Below are positions 22,426 through 33,025 of a stretch of 64,000 nucleotides of DNA, piece after piece; position 1 is the stretch's first letter, and every line of letters starts with the position of its first letter. A model generated the notes under the pieces. It saw only the letters and a program-made list of their open reading frames with translations. It had not been told where the DNA came from and did no database searches. Source of the stretch: Cristatella mucedo (Eukaryota; Bryozoa; Phylactolaemata; Cristatellidae); the NCBI GenBank assembly GCA_009760855.2, contig WPIO01000007.1, positions 10,255,001-10,319,000 of the forward strand, in the 5' to 3' direction. The position numbers and the translations under genes are program-made.

Positions 22426-22494
22426 TTACTCCGCGGGAGCGGCTGTGTGGCCCTTGTAAAGATGAGTCTGAAAGTATAACTGATTGAAGCATAA

Positions 22495-23097
22495 ATTTCG
22501 CAATTAAACGGCAATGAAGACTTCGCCAATTGGCTAAATCGGTTCGAAAGATTGGCCAAGATGCAAGGAGTTGATGACTTGCAAAATTTCCTGCCGCTAT
22601 TCCTTACACGTGTGGCATACGCCGTATACGACGGTGTCCTCGAGGTGGCTAAGGAAGACTATGCTACGGTAAGAAAAGCGCTGCTGGCAGCATTATCGTT
22701 GAATCGCTTCGGCGCCTACGAGGAATTCGCTTCGCGTCGCCTTGCTGAAGGTGAAAACGTGGATAGCTTTTGGGTGGACTTGAATCGGTTGGCTAGGCTG
22801 GTGGCTGGTGATTTTGTAAAATGCGCCTTTGTCACTGGGCTGCCTGAGGCAGCAAAGAGGCACCTCCAAGCCTCATGCAACCCCGCTGAAATGCCTGCAG
22901 ATGTTCTTGTCGAGAAAGCGAGCGTCATAGTGAAGGCGAGCGTCAGCACTTCGAAGGCGGCAGAAAGTTGCTTCGCATCCGGTTCTCGTTCGGGATTGCC
23001 TCCCCAGGCACCGACTAACAGCGATGTTGTGTGTTTCCTGTGCAAGGCTAACGGGCACTTAAGCCGCGATTGTCCTTGCTATTGCCTTGTGCAATAA
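22495..23097 (+). CDS. Gag of LTR retroelement (3'-truncated)
   Basis: Open from 22495, although the first ATG is at 22552. The sequence before that ATG (NEDFANWLNRFERLA) continues the same Gag-like helical pattern, so the original start is upstream. Capsid-like body 22552-22960, then a linker and one zinc knuckle CFLCKANGHLSRDC (Cys-x2-Cys-x4-His-x4-Cys) near 23034-23075. The frame runs into LTR Y sequence at about 23086 and stops. The protease/pol that should follow is instead located before it, at 19915-22016. Confidence 0.8.
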   Translation: MSQLNGNEDFANWLNRFERLAKMQGVDDLQNFLPLFLTRVAYAVYDGVLEVAKEDYATVRKALLAALSLNRFGAYEEFASRRLAEGENVDSFWVDLNRLARLVAGDFVKCAFVTGLPEAAKRHLQASCNPAEMPADVLVEKASVIVKASVSTSKAAESCFASGSRSGLPPQAPTNSDVVCFLCKANGHLSRDCPCYCLVQ

Positions 23098-23145
23098 ACC
23101 GTTGGCGTTGTTCATCGGCTGGCTTTCTGCTGTGCGAACAAACTA
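23086..23145 (+). repeat. LTR Y 3' fragment
   Basis: TTGTGCAATAAACCGTTGGC and following bases match the solo LTR at 6108-6438 (reverse strand) almost exactly. It then continues with cggctggctttctgctg, related to the end of LTR Z. It forms the abrupt end of the gag frame. Confidence 0.7.
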
Positions 23146-23227
23146 CACAGATTGAGGACAAGGGCTTCAAGGCAGTATTCCATCAGGGGCGCTGGTCAGT
23201 CAAGTGGGAGTGGACAAATTGTTGTGT

Positions 23228-23560
23228 CGTCCCCCCAATAGCTTGTTGTTTGATCCGCGAAGCAGAGAGCCAGCCGATGCCCAACACCAACAGTTTATTC
23301 CAACGCACGGAGCCCAAGGGTGCACGGCTCTTCTCGGCCCCTTCTCCCACTCGAATCGCCGTCACCACTCATCCTCTGAGTTGGTGGGAGGACAAAGCCG
23401 GCCTGTCCTCAGGCCACAGCCGTTAGACCACAGCTGGGCACCGGCCTGTCCCTAGGCCACATCCACCAGCTGTTAGGCCCTGGGGTGTTTTAGGGTACTA
23501 CCGGTCTGCCTGCACTGGCAGCGTGCCAGTGAGCCCAGCAATATGGACCATGCAGAGAAA
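23228..23560 (-). repeat. LTR Z, inverted copy
   Basis: Reverse complement of 22096-22425 with only a few mismatches over about 330 bp. The stretch containing the poly(A) signal is identical over more than 100 bp except for one or two bases. Together they form a large inverted repeat with a spacer of about 800 bp. Confidence 0.85.
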
Positions 23561-23902
23561 TACAAGCCACGCAAGTTACACTATTTTCATGGGCTAGTGG
23601 TTGTGTGGAAGAGATGTATGTGCAATTAAATGTACGGTAATAATATGATATTTGTAACATCTAATGTATTATTTTGTCTAATGTTATATATTGGGCGATA
23701 CGAGTGTAATGGTGACTAAAGGGTTTTATTTCACGTCTAGAGGCTCTAATAACGCTGAACAACGTATTTAGATCGCAATCAGGTTTTCTATGCTCTAAGT
23801 ACGAAAATATTCGATAATAGATAAACATCATACTTCGCGGAAATTCACCTATCGCGGTAGAGTCTGGAACGGATTAACCGTGATAAACGATGGTCAACTG
23901 TA

Positions 23903-26385
23903 TTTCCTGCGATCTGTCATCATTTGTAGATAGCTACAACACGAAACTAGCTGACACGCTCGACGAGTTTGCACCTCTGACTAAGCCCACTGTGGGCCCT
24001 CGCCAGACGGCCTATGGTTTACCACAGACATTAAACTAGCTAGGTCTACTAAGCACAAGCTTGAAAAAGCATACACAAGATCAGGACTGACTGTCCATCG
24101 ACAGGCACTTGAAGACTACTGTAGGTCGTACCAATCGATAAATAAATAAATAAATCCAAGCTGATTAAACAACCTCTTTTTGTAAAGCGACAGAAGAGCC
24201 TTTACGGCTATCACCACCACTTGCAGTGGCGATAAAGAATCGCCCACCGCAGGAATCGAACCCACAACCACGGGACCGAGGTCGTGAAAGCAACCGCCTT
24301 ACCTAGTGTGCCATCAATCGATCCTAGCAAAGCCCAAGTCTAGCTTCTATAAAAACATTGTTGAATCACAGATGCACAATCTAAAAATGCAGATGTCAAC
24401 GATAAACCATCTCCTTAACTGCTTCCAGATTAGCTCCTTACCTGATGATCCTTGTGATGATCTAGCCAATCGCTTCTCTCGATTTTGGTGCAGAAGATAG
24501 ACTAGATCAGGGAGTCTATCCCGAAGATGGCAGCATCCCCCATAGAATGCTGTCCCTCAATTCCATATTGCACCCGAATGTCTACGTTCAAGGTCACTAG
24601 TGATCTAGTCCTAAGTTCATATCCCAATCAAAGAAGACAACAAGTCCTCTGGACCCTATTCACACTGTCCTGCTCCTCCGTTGCATTGATCTGCTGCTGC
24701 CATGCATAAATAACATCATTAATATGTCATTAGCCTCAGGTCATGTCCCAGCACCTTTCAAAAAAGCTGTAGTCAGGCCACTGCTCAAGAAAGCAACACT
24801 AGACCAAGAGAATTGGAGCAACTACCAACAAGTCTCTCTTCTACCATTCCTATCAAAGACGCTGGAACGGGTCGTGGCGGACCAGCTGAACTCACAAATC
24901 GAAGCTTCAAACATTGCTAGTAAGTTCCAGTCTGGCTTTAGAGCTAATCACTCCACAGAGTCAGCATTGCTTAGGGTATACAACGACCTACTTAGGAATG
25001 CAGACATGGGCAGAGTGTCTCTACTTGTTTTGCTCTATCTTTCGGCAGCTTTTGATACCATCGATCACAAAGTTCTTCTAGAGCGCCTCTCATCTCGCCT
25101 GGGCATCACTGGCAATGCTCTGCAGTGGTTCAGGTCCTATCTCAGTGGGAGACTCCAGAGAATTGACGTGATTGGACAAAGATCATCCGAGGTACCTCTG
25201 AAATATGGCGTACCTCAGGGCTCCGTGCTAGGTCCGGTTCTTTTCACGGTTTATACTCTCCCTCTTGCTGATGTGATTGCCAAGCACAATCTAGCCTTTC
25301 ACTTCTATACGGATGACACTCATTTGAACATTTGCTTTGATCCCTCCCAGCCATCGAGCACCTCAAATTCTCTCAACTCACATGCCGCATGTATTGATGA
25401 CAGTCGCACATGGATGGCAGCAAATTTTCTAAAACTAAACGATGATAAAACTAACTTACTAGTTATGGGAAAACCCAGCATGATTCTGAAACTGAAAAGG
25501 CTGACGCTTAAAGTTGGCTCTGCCAGCATATCTCCTGTTGAATCAGCTCGAAATCTAGGGTCATGTTCCAAAGTGACCTCTCGTTAGAGGACCACATCAG
25601 CTCCACAGTCAATTCTGCCTACTTTCAGCGACATAACATGGTGAAAATTCGGGCTTGTTTAGGTAAAGATACCACGTCCAAGTTGGTCCATACACTTGTG
25701 ACATCCCGTCTTGACTTCTGTAACTCACTGCTTACCGGCCTACCGGCATGTGCAATCAGGCGATTGCAGCTGGTGCAAAACTCTGCAGCTAGGCTTGTCT
25801 GTCGTGAGCTAGGAAGTTGCCACATCACACCACTTCTCGTCGACCAGCACTGGCTTCCAGTCAAGCAACGCATCAACTTCAAGGTTTTATCGCTAACTTT
25901 AAGGTCACTTCATTCTTTGGCTCCAGCCTATCTCTCAGATCTACTCCCCCACCAGGCCAAGCATCGTACCACGTGCTTTTCGGAATCCAATGGTCTACCA
26001 ATACTTCGTACAAACCTCAAATCCTTTGAGACCGTGCATTTAGTTTGTATGCTCCCAAAGCCTGGAACTTACTACCGAGTGAGTTAGAACATCCACTGAC
26101 TTGACTACATTTGAAAAGAACTTGAAAACACCTATTTAGGACAGCATTTAGTGGGTCCCTGTGATTCGTCGTTGATGTGCGTGCTGCCACTGTGCGTGCT
26201 GCCACTAACCACACTTGCATGCTGACCCTGTGCATGTCACCCCTAACCATGTTATTCATGTTGTTTATCAAGCATGATGTTACTCACCATTCAATCACGT
26301 TTCCCTTTGCAGCAAATGTAAAGCGCCTAGAACGAGATTGAGTTCTCTGAGGGTACTTTATCAAGAGCATTATTATTATTCTTAT
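23903..26385 (+). mobile_element. L2-1 LINE, near-complete RT, with 3' tail
   Basis: Enters in the endonuclease/RT linker (KLAGSTKHKLEKA-like text, 23940-24130), is interrupted by a SINE at 24140-24314, then continues. The frame 24724-25587 covers RT from AFKKAVVRPLLKK through SLLVLLYLSAAFDTIDHKVLLE (first catalytic Asp) and [13 protein letters not shown] to FYTDD, where other copies have FYADD. A one-base shift near 25561 moves to frame 25563-26087, which encodes the thumb and C-terminal part. The 3' untranslated region and terminal gcgcctagaacgagattgag tail, ending in TTATTATT at about 26380, are present. Dead because of the shift and stops, but it displays the family layout. Confidence 0.9.
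24140..24314 (-). mobile_element. SINE-A with target-site duplication
   Basis: 175 bp, flanked by direct repeats CAATCGAT at 24132-24139 and 24315-24322. On the minus strand: GATGGCACACTAGGTAAGG (A-box region), GTGGGTTCGATTCC (B-box), then a conserved body with AGGCTCTTCTGTCGC, ending in an ATTTATTTATTT tail. The uninterrupted L2-1 sequence is preserved at about 40690-40725, confirming the boundaries. Confidence 0.92.
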
Positions 26386-26387
26386 TT

Positions 26388-26690
26388 CCCAATCAGGCAA
26401 CGCATCGTACAACCAGCTGATCTGACTCAAATCCTTAAGTTATGCCTTGAACGAATCTGAAATCTTTTGAAAACCGTGCCTTTAGTTGGAATGCTTCAAA
26501 CAGGGAACTTACTCCCATCTTACATCACTACACCCCTTGACATTAGATTTAAAAACGAGCTAAAAATGCACCTGTTTCTCACAGCATTTCTGGCTGCTCG
26601 TGAAGAACTGTCCATTGTGCATTAATGCTTGCTGACGCTGCGAATGTTACTACTAATTGTGTGTTAATGACTACTATTGAGTATGATTCT
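26388..26690 (+). mobile_element. L2-1 LINE 3' fragment
   Basis: Decayed C-terminal L2 sequence (ctcccatcttacatcactacaccccttgac region), beginning immediately after the tail of the previous copy. Tail repeats poorly preserved. Confidence 0.6.
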
Positions 26691-27084
26691 GCTAAAGGCT
26701 CTGAGTGTGGTTCAAAAGTTGAGGAACTTGTCCCGGCTTAGTAACATGAAACACAACCATAACTAAGAAAGAAAGGTGTTGATCCTGTTTCATAAGGACA
26801 CCGGCTGAGGCTACTTCCAGATTTATAATGCGAAGCACATCTTTTATCATCAGTTGCAAATGCATCAGCGGTTTAGCAATGTCGTTGCACATGCGTATCT
26901 ACAGGTTAATCGTCGTCTCCAGACCTTTTTTTACGAGGCTGGCTGAAAAGAAAATGAGTGAACGGGTCGCCGATTCGCAAGGGCACTATTGCAAGGGTTA
27001 AAACAGGATTGATGGATTAATGTAGAGGAAACAGACGACAACTATTACCAGCACATCTAAAATTCACATGCTTTGTAGTTACAA

Positions 27085-27090
27085 TTTATT
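27085..27090 (-). promoter_or_regulatory. EDC4: EDC4 poly(A) signal candidate
   Basis: TTTATT on the plus strand, AATAAA on the gene strand, about 235 bases after the EDC4 stop codon. It is the nearest canonical hexamer noticed downstream of the gene. The 27091-27320 interval is then the likely 3' untranslated region. Confidence 0.6.
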
Positions 27091-27320
27091 AGAAATGATT
27101 ACAAAACCTAAGGCAGGTAGGCCCAGAATCTGAGCATATAAAAATACACAAGCTTAGGCCTCGTCAGCACTTTCTGCGTCACTTAACGGTCAACACTTCT
27201 CTAGCCCACTATCTGTCTGGTGGTTCAGCCGAGTCTTCAGTCAAACACAACAACGTAAATACGATAATAATGAGACTCAGCAAGTAAAGGCAATTAGCCA
27301 CAAAAGTCAACGAATGAGCT

Positions 27321-27507
27321 CTACTTTCGAGCAACAAGTGACTGTGCAGCCATAAGAAGCATTTTCAATGGTTTACACGTGGGCGAAGCACCGTTGAGCT
27401 GTATGAAGCTTGAAAGGTGAGTACAAAGGTCGCTTATCACGTGAGGGCCGTGCTCTTTGGTGATGGGATCACTCAGATCTAGGCTGAGAATGCCTTCCTG
27501 CAGGTAC
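27321..27507 (-). CDS. EDC4: EDC4 terminal exon (C-terminus)
   Basis: Acceptor tgattttatag before 27507; the first G completes the Arg codon split by the previous exon. It encodes YLQEGILSLDLSDPITKEH, matching the vertebrate YLEEAVMHLDHSDPITRDH segment, then helices ending ...AAQSLVARK and a TAG stop at 27321-27323. This is the very end of the alpha-helical C-terminal domain, which in animal Ge-1 proteins is needed for P-body localisation. The short C-terminal tail after the last helix is compact, as in vertebrates. Confidence 0.95.
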
Positions 27508-27619
27508 CTATAAAATCACACAGCATTCTCAAGAAGCAGTGAAGTACAAGGCAGTGTGGTGCCGCAGCATCTGAGATCTTAGATATTAGACGGAAAAAAA
27601 TACAATGACTGCTATACAC

Positions 27620-28250
27620 CTTATAAGAGTTTCAGCCTGTTCGCAATGAATATGGCTGCAAGGCTGGTCTTCAAGTCCCAGCGGTTTGAGCACGTGTCAC
27701 CTTTGCTGAAAGAGCTAGGATGGTTGCCGGTTGAGCAAAGGATACAGAGCAAAGTTCTTACGCTGACCCACAAGGCCCGCCACGGCTTGGCTCCTTCGTA
27801 CCTAGCTGAACTGCTGCATCAGTTTGAGCCTGTTCGCACCCTCAGGTCCTGTGTGGACAATAAATTAGCTGTCCCATTCCTCTGCTTAAAGACAGTTGGC
27901 GACAGAAGCTTTAGCTCTGCAGGTCCTAGACTGTGGAACTCGCTTCCACAATTCTTACGCAACGACATCTACTCTCCAACTGCCGACTATGGCACATCTT
28001 TTTCAGCGGTCCTGAACTGCTACTTCTATGCTACTCACTACCTCAACTGCTCGCCTAACTCTGCTATGGTTCCCACTTTCTCTTTGTTGCGTGAGACGAA
28101 GTCTGTGGGCTACCGAATGCGTACCGAAAGCCGCTTAGGCTGTGAGTGCGCTATACAAAACTCTCCTGCGTAACACCCACATGGTCTTTTTGATTTTGTG
28201 GAGTTACTGACGGAGAAACATTATTACATTCATTATATACAGAATGACGT
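27620..28250 (+). mobile_element. L2-2 LINE 3' end
   Basis: Frame 27646-28173 is a clean 175-codon C-terminal region of family 2 (MNMAARLVFKSQRFEHVSPLLKELGWLPVEQR ... GPRLWNSLPQFLRNDIYSPTADYGTSF), ending in NSPA and a stop. It is followed by the family end sequence (ctcctgcgtaacacccac, ggagaaacattattacattc). Intact frame plus tail suggests a relatively young insertion, in the EDC4 intron 27508-28974. Confidence 0.85.
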
Positions 28251-28534
28251 AAGGTACACGGAAGCAAATGTAAAGCAGACTTAAACTTGACTGTCGGTAA
28301 TACACCGAGAAATTAAAGATAAAAAATGGAGAATGGAGAAGACTATGCTACTAAGGTTCCACATTCATATTATTGTAGATCATTTAATAGTCACTGGGAT
28401 AATCAGATTATCGAATAATTTCACATGAACAGTTTACACTGTGTAGCCACGATTTCTGCCATTTGCAGATGCTTGCAAAGTATATCGCTGGCCTCTTAAA
28501 GGTGAAGCTGCAGAGGGGACAAGAAACTTTTAAA

Positions 28535-28705
28535 TACATAACTAGCTGATTCAACAGCCTCTTTTGTATAGCGACAGAAGAGCCTTTAGGGCTATCACTA
28601 CTGTTTGCAGCGACAATAAAGTATCGCCCACCGCAGGATTCGAACCCACGACCTCGAGACAGAGGTCGTGAAAAGCCACCACCTTACCTAGTGAGCCATC
28701 AAGGC
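28535..28705 (-). mobile_element. SINE-A
   Basis: Minus-strand copy in an EDC4 intron: GATGGCTCACTAGGTAAGG, GTGGGTTCGAATCCTGCGG (perfect B-box), GCTCTTCTGTCGCTATAC, end near AATCAGCTAG. The best-preserved promoter boxes of the family in this window. Confidence 0.85.
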
Positions 28706-28974
28706 TCTTTATACTGTATGAATAATCACAATCCCAATAGGTTGCTGCTTTGGACAATTCATCACCACATCTAACTCTAACAGCCATCTTGCCTTTGACG
28801 AATTTACAATCTTGACTTCAACCAACAGTAATCAATTGTAACAAAGCTGCAGATAAAAGCTGGCATTGTGGGTTACATGACTCGTAATGTTCAAAGATGA
28901 CCACAGATAGCCAGCCACTCGCTTTTTGGACAGCAAACATACTAAGAAAAAATCTTCGAGAATGATAAGCTTAC

Positions 28975-29379
28975 CTGTATTTCAAGTCAAAGTCGGACTC
29001 GTTCTCAAGATCCTGGGTCAGCTGTTGCACAAGTGACAGAATGACAGGCTGCTGCAGTGGGCACGGTGTCTGTCCAAATACAAGAGACACATCGGCCTGC
29101 TTAAGCAGGTACATAACCTTGGATAGGTCGGAAGCTGTCAATGCTAGCCGGAAGGCAGCATTGACCTCCCTGCGAGCAAGCAGTGTTGCCACTTGGGTCT
29201 TGTACTGATCGAAATCCATGCCACCAACAGGCAGAGGTGTCACAGCTCCAGCCCGCGTAACGGCCTCAGTAACAGAGCCTGCTATTTGTGCATTCAGAGA
29301 GCCCTGCAGCTGGGCAAAGGCATTGCGAACCTCTTCTTGAATTAAACGCCTCATCTCTGCCAGGAGGGAAGAGTGTGCA
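28975..29379 (-). CDS. EDC4: EDC4 exon: conserved C-terminal domain
   Basis: 405 nt. Acceptor ttgttgcag before 29379 (T completes a Ser codon), donor AG|GTAAGC at 28975. It encodes LLAEMRRLIQEEVRNAFAQLQ, a helical stretch, then DFDQYKTQVATLLARREVNAAFRLALTASDL and SLVFGQTPCPLQQPVILSLVQQL, matching the vertebrate NQAFQQALTAADL ... VFGQPPCPLSQPVLLSLIQQL. This is the most diagnostic block of the EDC4/Ge-1 family and the part that identified the gene. Confidence 0.97.
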
Positions 29380-29749
29380 CTGCAACAAATAAGTGGGGCA
29401 GTGGTGCACAGTGAATATATCACAACGAATCAGCATTGTCATTTAATAGCAACTCAATAGCAAATTCACTTAGCAAAGAACAGTATCGATATTATAAAAT
29501 TGCAATATAAAACAGTGCCCATATAAAAACTTCAATATGAATAACTGAGATTTGATGCAGTCCAAAGAAAAAAATTATTGCTTCTATTAGCATTGCAAAA
29601 CTACCGGCAACATATACCTACTTAGCTTATCTTTCAACTGGAGGAACACCAAGACATATACCAACATACACACAAACTAGTAACCTAAGCCTGAACGCAC
29701 AAATACTCCAAATATGTATAATATACGTGTTTCACACGGGTATACTTTT

Positions 29750-30435
29750 ATTTTTAAGAATGAAGGGACCTGAAAGTGAGTGACAAAAGCTTGAAGTCGA
29801 TGCGTTGCTTGACTGGTAGCCAGTGCAGGTCGGCGAGAAGTGATGTGGCAACTGCGACGCTCACGACAGACAAGTAAGCAGACTTGACTGTGAAGCTGAT
29901 GTGGTCGTCTAATGAAAGGTCACTTTGGAACATGACTCCTAGATTTCGTGCAGATTCAACAGAACATACGCTGGCAGAGCCGATTTTAAACGTTAACCTT
30001 TCCAATTTCTGAATCACACTGGGTTTGCCCATAACTAGTAGGTTGGGTTTTATCATCAAAGTAAGAAAATTTGCTACCATTTATGTGCGAATGTCATCAA
30101 TGCATGCAGCAAGGGAGTTGAGAGAATTCGACGTGCTCGAGGGCTGGGAGGGATCAAAGCAAAGGTACAACTGAGTGTCATTCGAATAGAAGCGAAAGCC
30201 TATATTGTGCTTGGCAATCATATCGGCAAGAGGTAGAATATAAACCGTGAAAAGAACAGGACCAAGCACGGAGCCTTGTTGTACCCACATTTCAGAGGTT
30301 CTTCGGCTGATCTTTGCCCATTCACATTAATACTCTGGAATCTCACACTGAGATAGGACCGTTATCATTGCAATGCAGTGCCAGTAATGCCCAGGCGAGA
30401 TGAGAGGCACTCAAGAAAGACTTGGTGGTCGCTTC
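29750..30435 (-). mobile_element. L2-1 LINE internal fragment
   Basis: Covers RT from [12 protein letters not shown] to the thumb. FYSNDTQ replaces FYADDTQ, and an internal deletion joins KSAY directly to LSVVSVAVATSLLADLHW (about 29875). No 3' tail, so it is a broken internal piece in the large EDC4 intron. Confidence 0.75.
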
Positions 30436-31064
30436 TCACCAGCCTCGTGAAAATTTCAGCCAATAAGACTGCAAAGGTGAATGCAAAAGGAAAGACATGC
30501 AAAGGAACGAGAAGAATGTAAGCCTGGCTGCACATGACGTTTCCGCCTCAAGGCTTGCTAATTCCGTTCAAGAGGACTGCTATCTCATCGGCATGCTACT
30601 AAAGGGCTGAATTAAAAATGGGGAATGGCTCGTGGTGAAGGTGAGAAGTTTGCCGAGTCAACCCCAAAAGCCAAGCGTTGCTTCCATGTTATTGATTACA
30701 GATGCATGTTAACAAGCTTGCTACAGTGAGCAGTGCAGGGCCTTTTAACATGTCACTTGAGGGAAATCTCTGGAAGATCAAAAGGCACTTTAGCCCCCAA
30801 ACTTATGACACATCAAAATAGTATCTTATAAAACCAGCTCCACAGGATTTAACATAGGCCCCACTATTAGGTGATTCTCCTTAAATTGACTAGTTATAAC
30901 TTCTGTCTGGCTTAGGATGCAATATTATAAGCATCCTCCATAAATGTCGTCATATCACGTATCTAGCACTGAAATAACCTCATGGGATTTTAAGAGCTAA
31001 ATCAATCTGGCTGACAGTAGTGCACACACCTATTTTTTAACCATGACTAGATAAAAGGATAAAT
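30436..31064. other. Unassigned intron sequence
   Basis: EDC4 intron DNA without a recognisable gene or repeat family. Confidence 0.4.
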
Positions 31065-32608
31065 AATAAATAATAACCCATTTGTCTAGCATCCTCACAG
31101 AACTTAATCTCTTTCTAGGCACTTGACATATGGTACAAAGCAAGCATGATCATATGGTTATTAATAGCATGCACAATCTCAACAAGTATAACATGGTTAG
31201 AGGTGACATGCTCAGGGTAAACATTTAAATATGGTTAGTGGCAGCATGCACAGTGTCAGCATGCATAAGCACACAAAAAACGAATCACAAAGACTCACTA
31301 AATGCTGTGACAAATATGTACGTAGTTAGCTTTTTTGAAATGTCTAGTCAGGGGATGTGACGTCAGTTGGGAGTGAGTGAGTTCCGGGCTTTGGTAGCAT
31401 ACGAACTAAAGGCACGATCTCCAAAGGATTTGAGGTTCGTAACAGGTGTAGCTTAACGATTTGATTAAGAAAAGCAGGTCGTACATTGCTTGGCCTGGTG
31501 GGGGTAGATATGCTGGAGCCAGAGAATGCCAGGACCTAAAAGTAAGTGACAGAAACTCGAAGTATGCTGCTCGATTGGAAACCAGTGCAGGTCGGCTAGA
31601 AGTGGTGTGATGTGGCAGCTATGACGCTCACGACAGACAAGGTTAGATGCCGAGTTTTGCACCAATTATATGGGCCTGATTGCACTGACGCAGGCCAGCA
31701 AGCAGTGAGTTGCAGAAATCGAGATGAAGTGTCACAAATGCATGCACCAATTTTGATGTAGTATCCCTGTCTAAGCAAGCCCGAATTTAAGCAATGTTAA
31801 GCAGCAGAAAGTAGGCAGACCGTGGAGCTGATGTGATCCTCTAGCGCAGGGGTCGGCAATTTTTCGGACTACAAAGCCATTTCAAGAGGTTTAGAAGGCA
31901 CACTAGGCCAGAAGAAACCACGCCCACTCCACGCGGCCGCCCGGAGGGAGCTTGGCCAGACGAACAAACAGTCGCAAAAGATGCACAAATGCAAACGGGA
32001 TTTATAGGGGTAGACATTATCATCCCTCCCAGGTCAGCCACTTCGGTCCCATACAAGCGTTGACATCAGTTCAAAAAATAAACACAGGCCATAGACAACT
32101 TGAGCTGCAACCAACAGTAATGAATGGGAATAAAACCGTGACAACTAAATTAGGTCGGATCCAATAATAAATAACTAGGGGGTGTTAGGCCGGACTGGAG
32201 TACTAGCTAGGCTATATCTGGCCTAAAGGCCGAGTTTGCCGACCTCTGCTCTAGTGCAAGGTGACTTTGGAATAGGGTACCTAGATTCCGTGCAGATGCA
32301 ACAGGAGATCTGGTACAACCGTTTGTGAGCATTAACCTATCCAATTTCTGTCAATCAATTTCTTCAAATCACACTTACCCATAACTAGTATGTTGGTTTT
32401 GTCGTAATTTAATTTGAGAAAGTTTGCTGCCCTCCATATGAGGATTTCATCAATACACGCAGCAAGGGTGCATAGAGAATTTGACGTACTGGAGAGCTAG
32501 GAGGGATCAAAGCAAAGGTTCAATTGACTGTTACATGCATAGAAGTGAAAGCCTATACTGTACTTGGCAATCATATCGGCAAGAGGTAGAGTATAAACTG
32601 TGAACAGG
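31065..32608 (-). mobile_element. L2-1 LINE with hAT-like insertion
   Basis: Begins at the 3' tail (ataataaataataacccatttg, then the gagattaagttctgtgagg tail) and runs to the RT region near 32608 (LADMIAKY). Split at 31847-32248 by a miniature hAT-like element. Heavily mutated: frames are 60-66 codons long at most. Confidence 0.75.
31847..32248 (+). mobile_element. hAT-like miniature transposon (402 bp)
   Basis: Starts CAGGGGTCGGCAATTTTT and ends TTTGCCGACCTCTG; the inverted ends agree at 12 of 13 positions (CAGxGGTCGGCAA), a typical hAT terminal repeat. It is flanked by an 8-bp duplication, CTCTAGCG (31839-31846) and CTCTAGTG (32249-32256), one mismatch. It is inserted into an L2-1 copy. 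No transposase, so it was mobilised in trans. Strand is arbitrary. Confidence 0.9.
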
Positions 32609-33025
32609 CTAAGCACAGTATCACCTGCTTTTCGGAATCTAATCGTTTACATATACCTTGTACGATCCTCAAATCCTTTAAAGACCACAACTTTAGTTCG
32701 TATGCTCCCAAAGCTTGGAACTCATTTCCGACTTTCATCAGGACATCTGACTTGACCACGCTTAAAGAGAAACTAAAAATGCACCTATTTACCACACCAT
32801 TTAGTGGGTCCCTGTGATTCGACCTTCACGAGCTTATACATGCTGATACTGTGCATGCTGCCACTGTGCAAGCTGCTGCTAACTATACATGCATGCTGAC
32901 CCTATGCATGCCACCCTTAACTATGTTATTCTGTTTGTTATTGAGCATTCTACCATTGACCATTCGATCGTGCTTCCATTGCAAAAATTTAAAGTGTCTA
33001 GAAAGAGATTGAGTTCTCTGAGGAT
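32609..33025 (+). mobile_element. L2-1 LINE 3' end
   Basis: C-terminal region (cacctgcttttcggaatct, cccaaagcttggaactcatt) followed by the 3' untranslated region with catgcatgctgaccctatgcatg and a tail gtctagaaagagattgagttc. Head-on junction with the minus-strand copy at 32608. Confidence 0.7.

Larger units (their letters stand above)
18955..23900 (+). mobile_element. Pogo/Tigger-like DNA transposon carrying nested LTR-retroelement sequence
   Basis: The left end starts CAGTCGTCCCTTGCCACTTC, followed by ggcttcactctatcgcggtt. The right end reads ATCGCGGTAGAGTCTGG ... GATAAACGATGGTCAACTG. Inverted, the outer ends share CAGT-x-G-x-CC. Both outer boundaries are flanked by TA (18953-18954 and 23901-23902), the target duplication of Tc1/mariner/pogo elements. 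Inside are a decayed Tigger transposase C-terminus (19062-19812) and AT-rich 3' sequence (23561-23890). About 3.6 kb of LTR-retroelement material separates them. The N-terminal and most of the catalytic transposase region is already missing between 19010 and 19062. Confidence 0.8.

Noticed and set aside
28620-28700. tRNA-like A and B boxes (also at 4838, 24140, 54932, 63496)
   Set aside because: They belong to repeated SINEs with long tails and target duplications; no closed tRNA cloverleaf.
32560-32660. Head-to-head L2 junction as a twin-priming inversion (also at about 18385)
   Set aside because: The minus-strand copies have their own 3' tails, and the two arms overlap in L2 coordinates or come from non-adjacent parts, so separate insertions are simpler.
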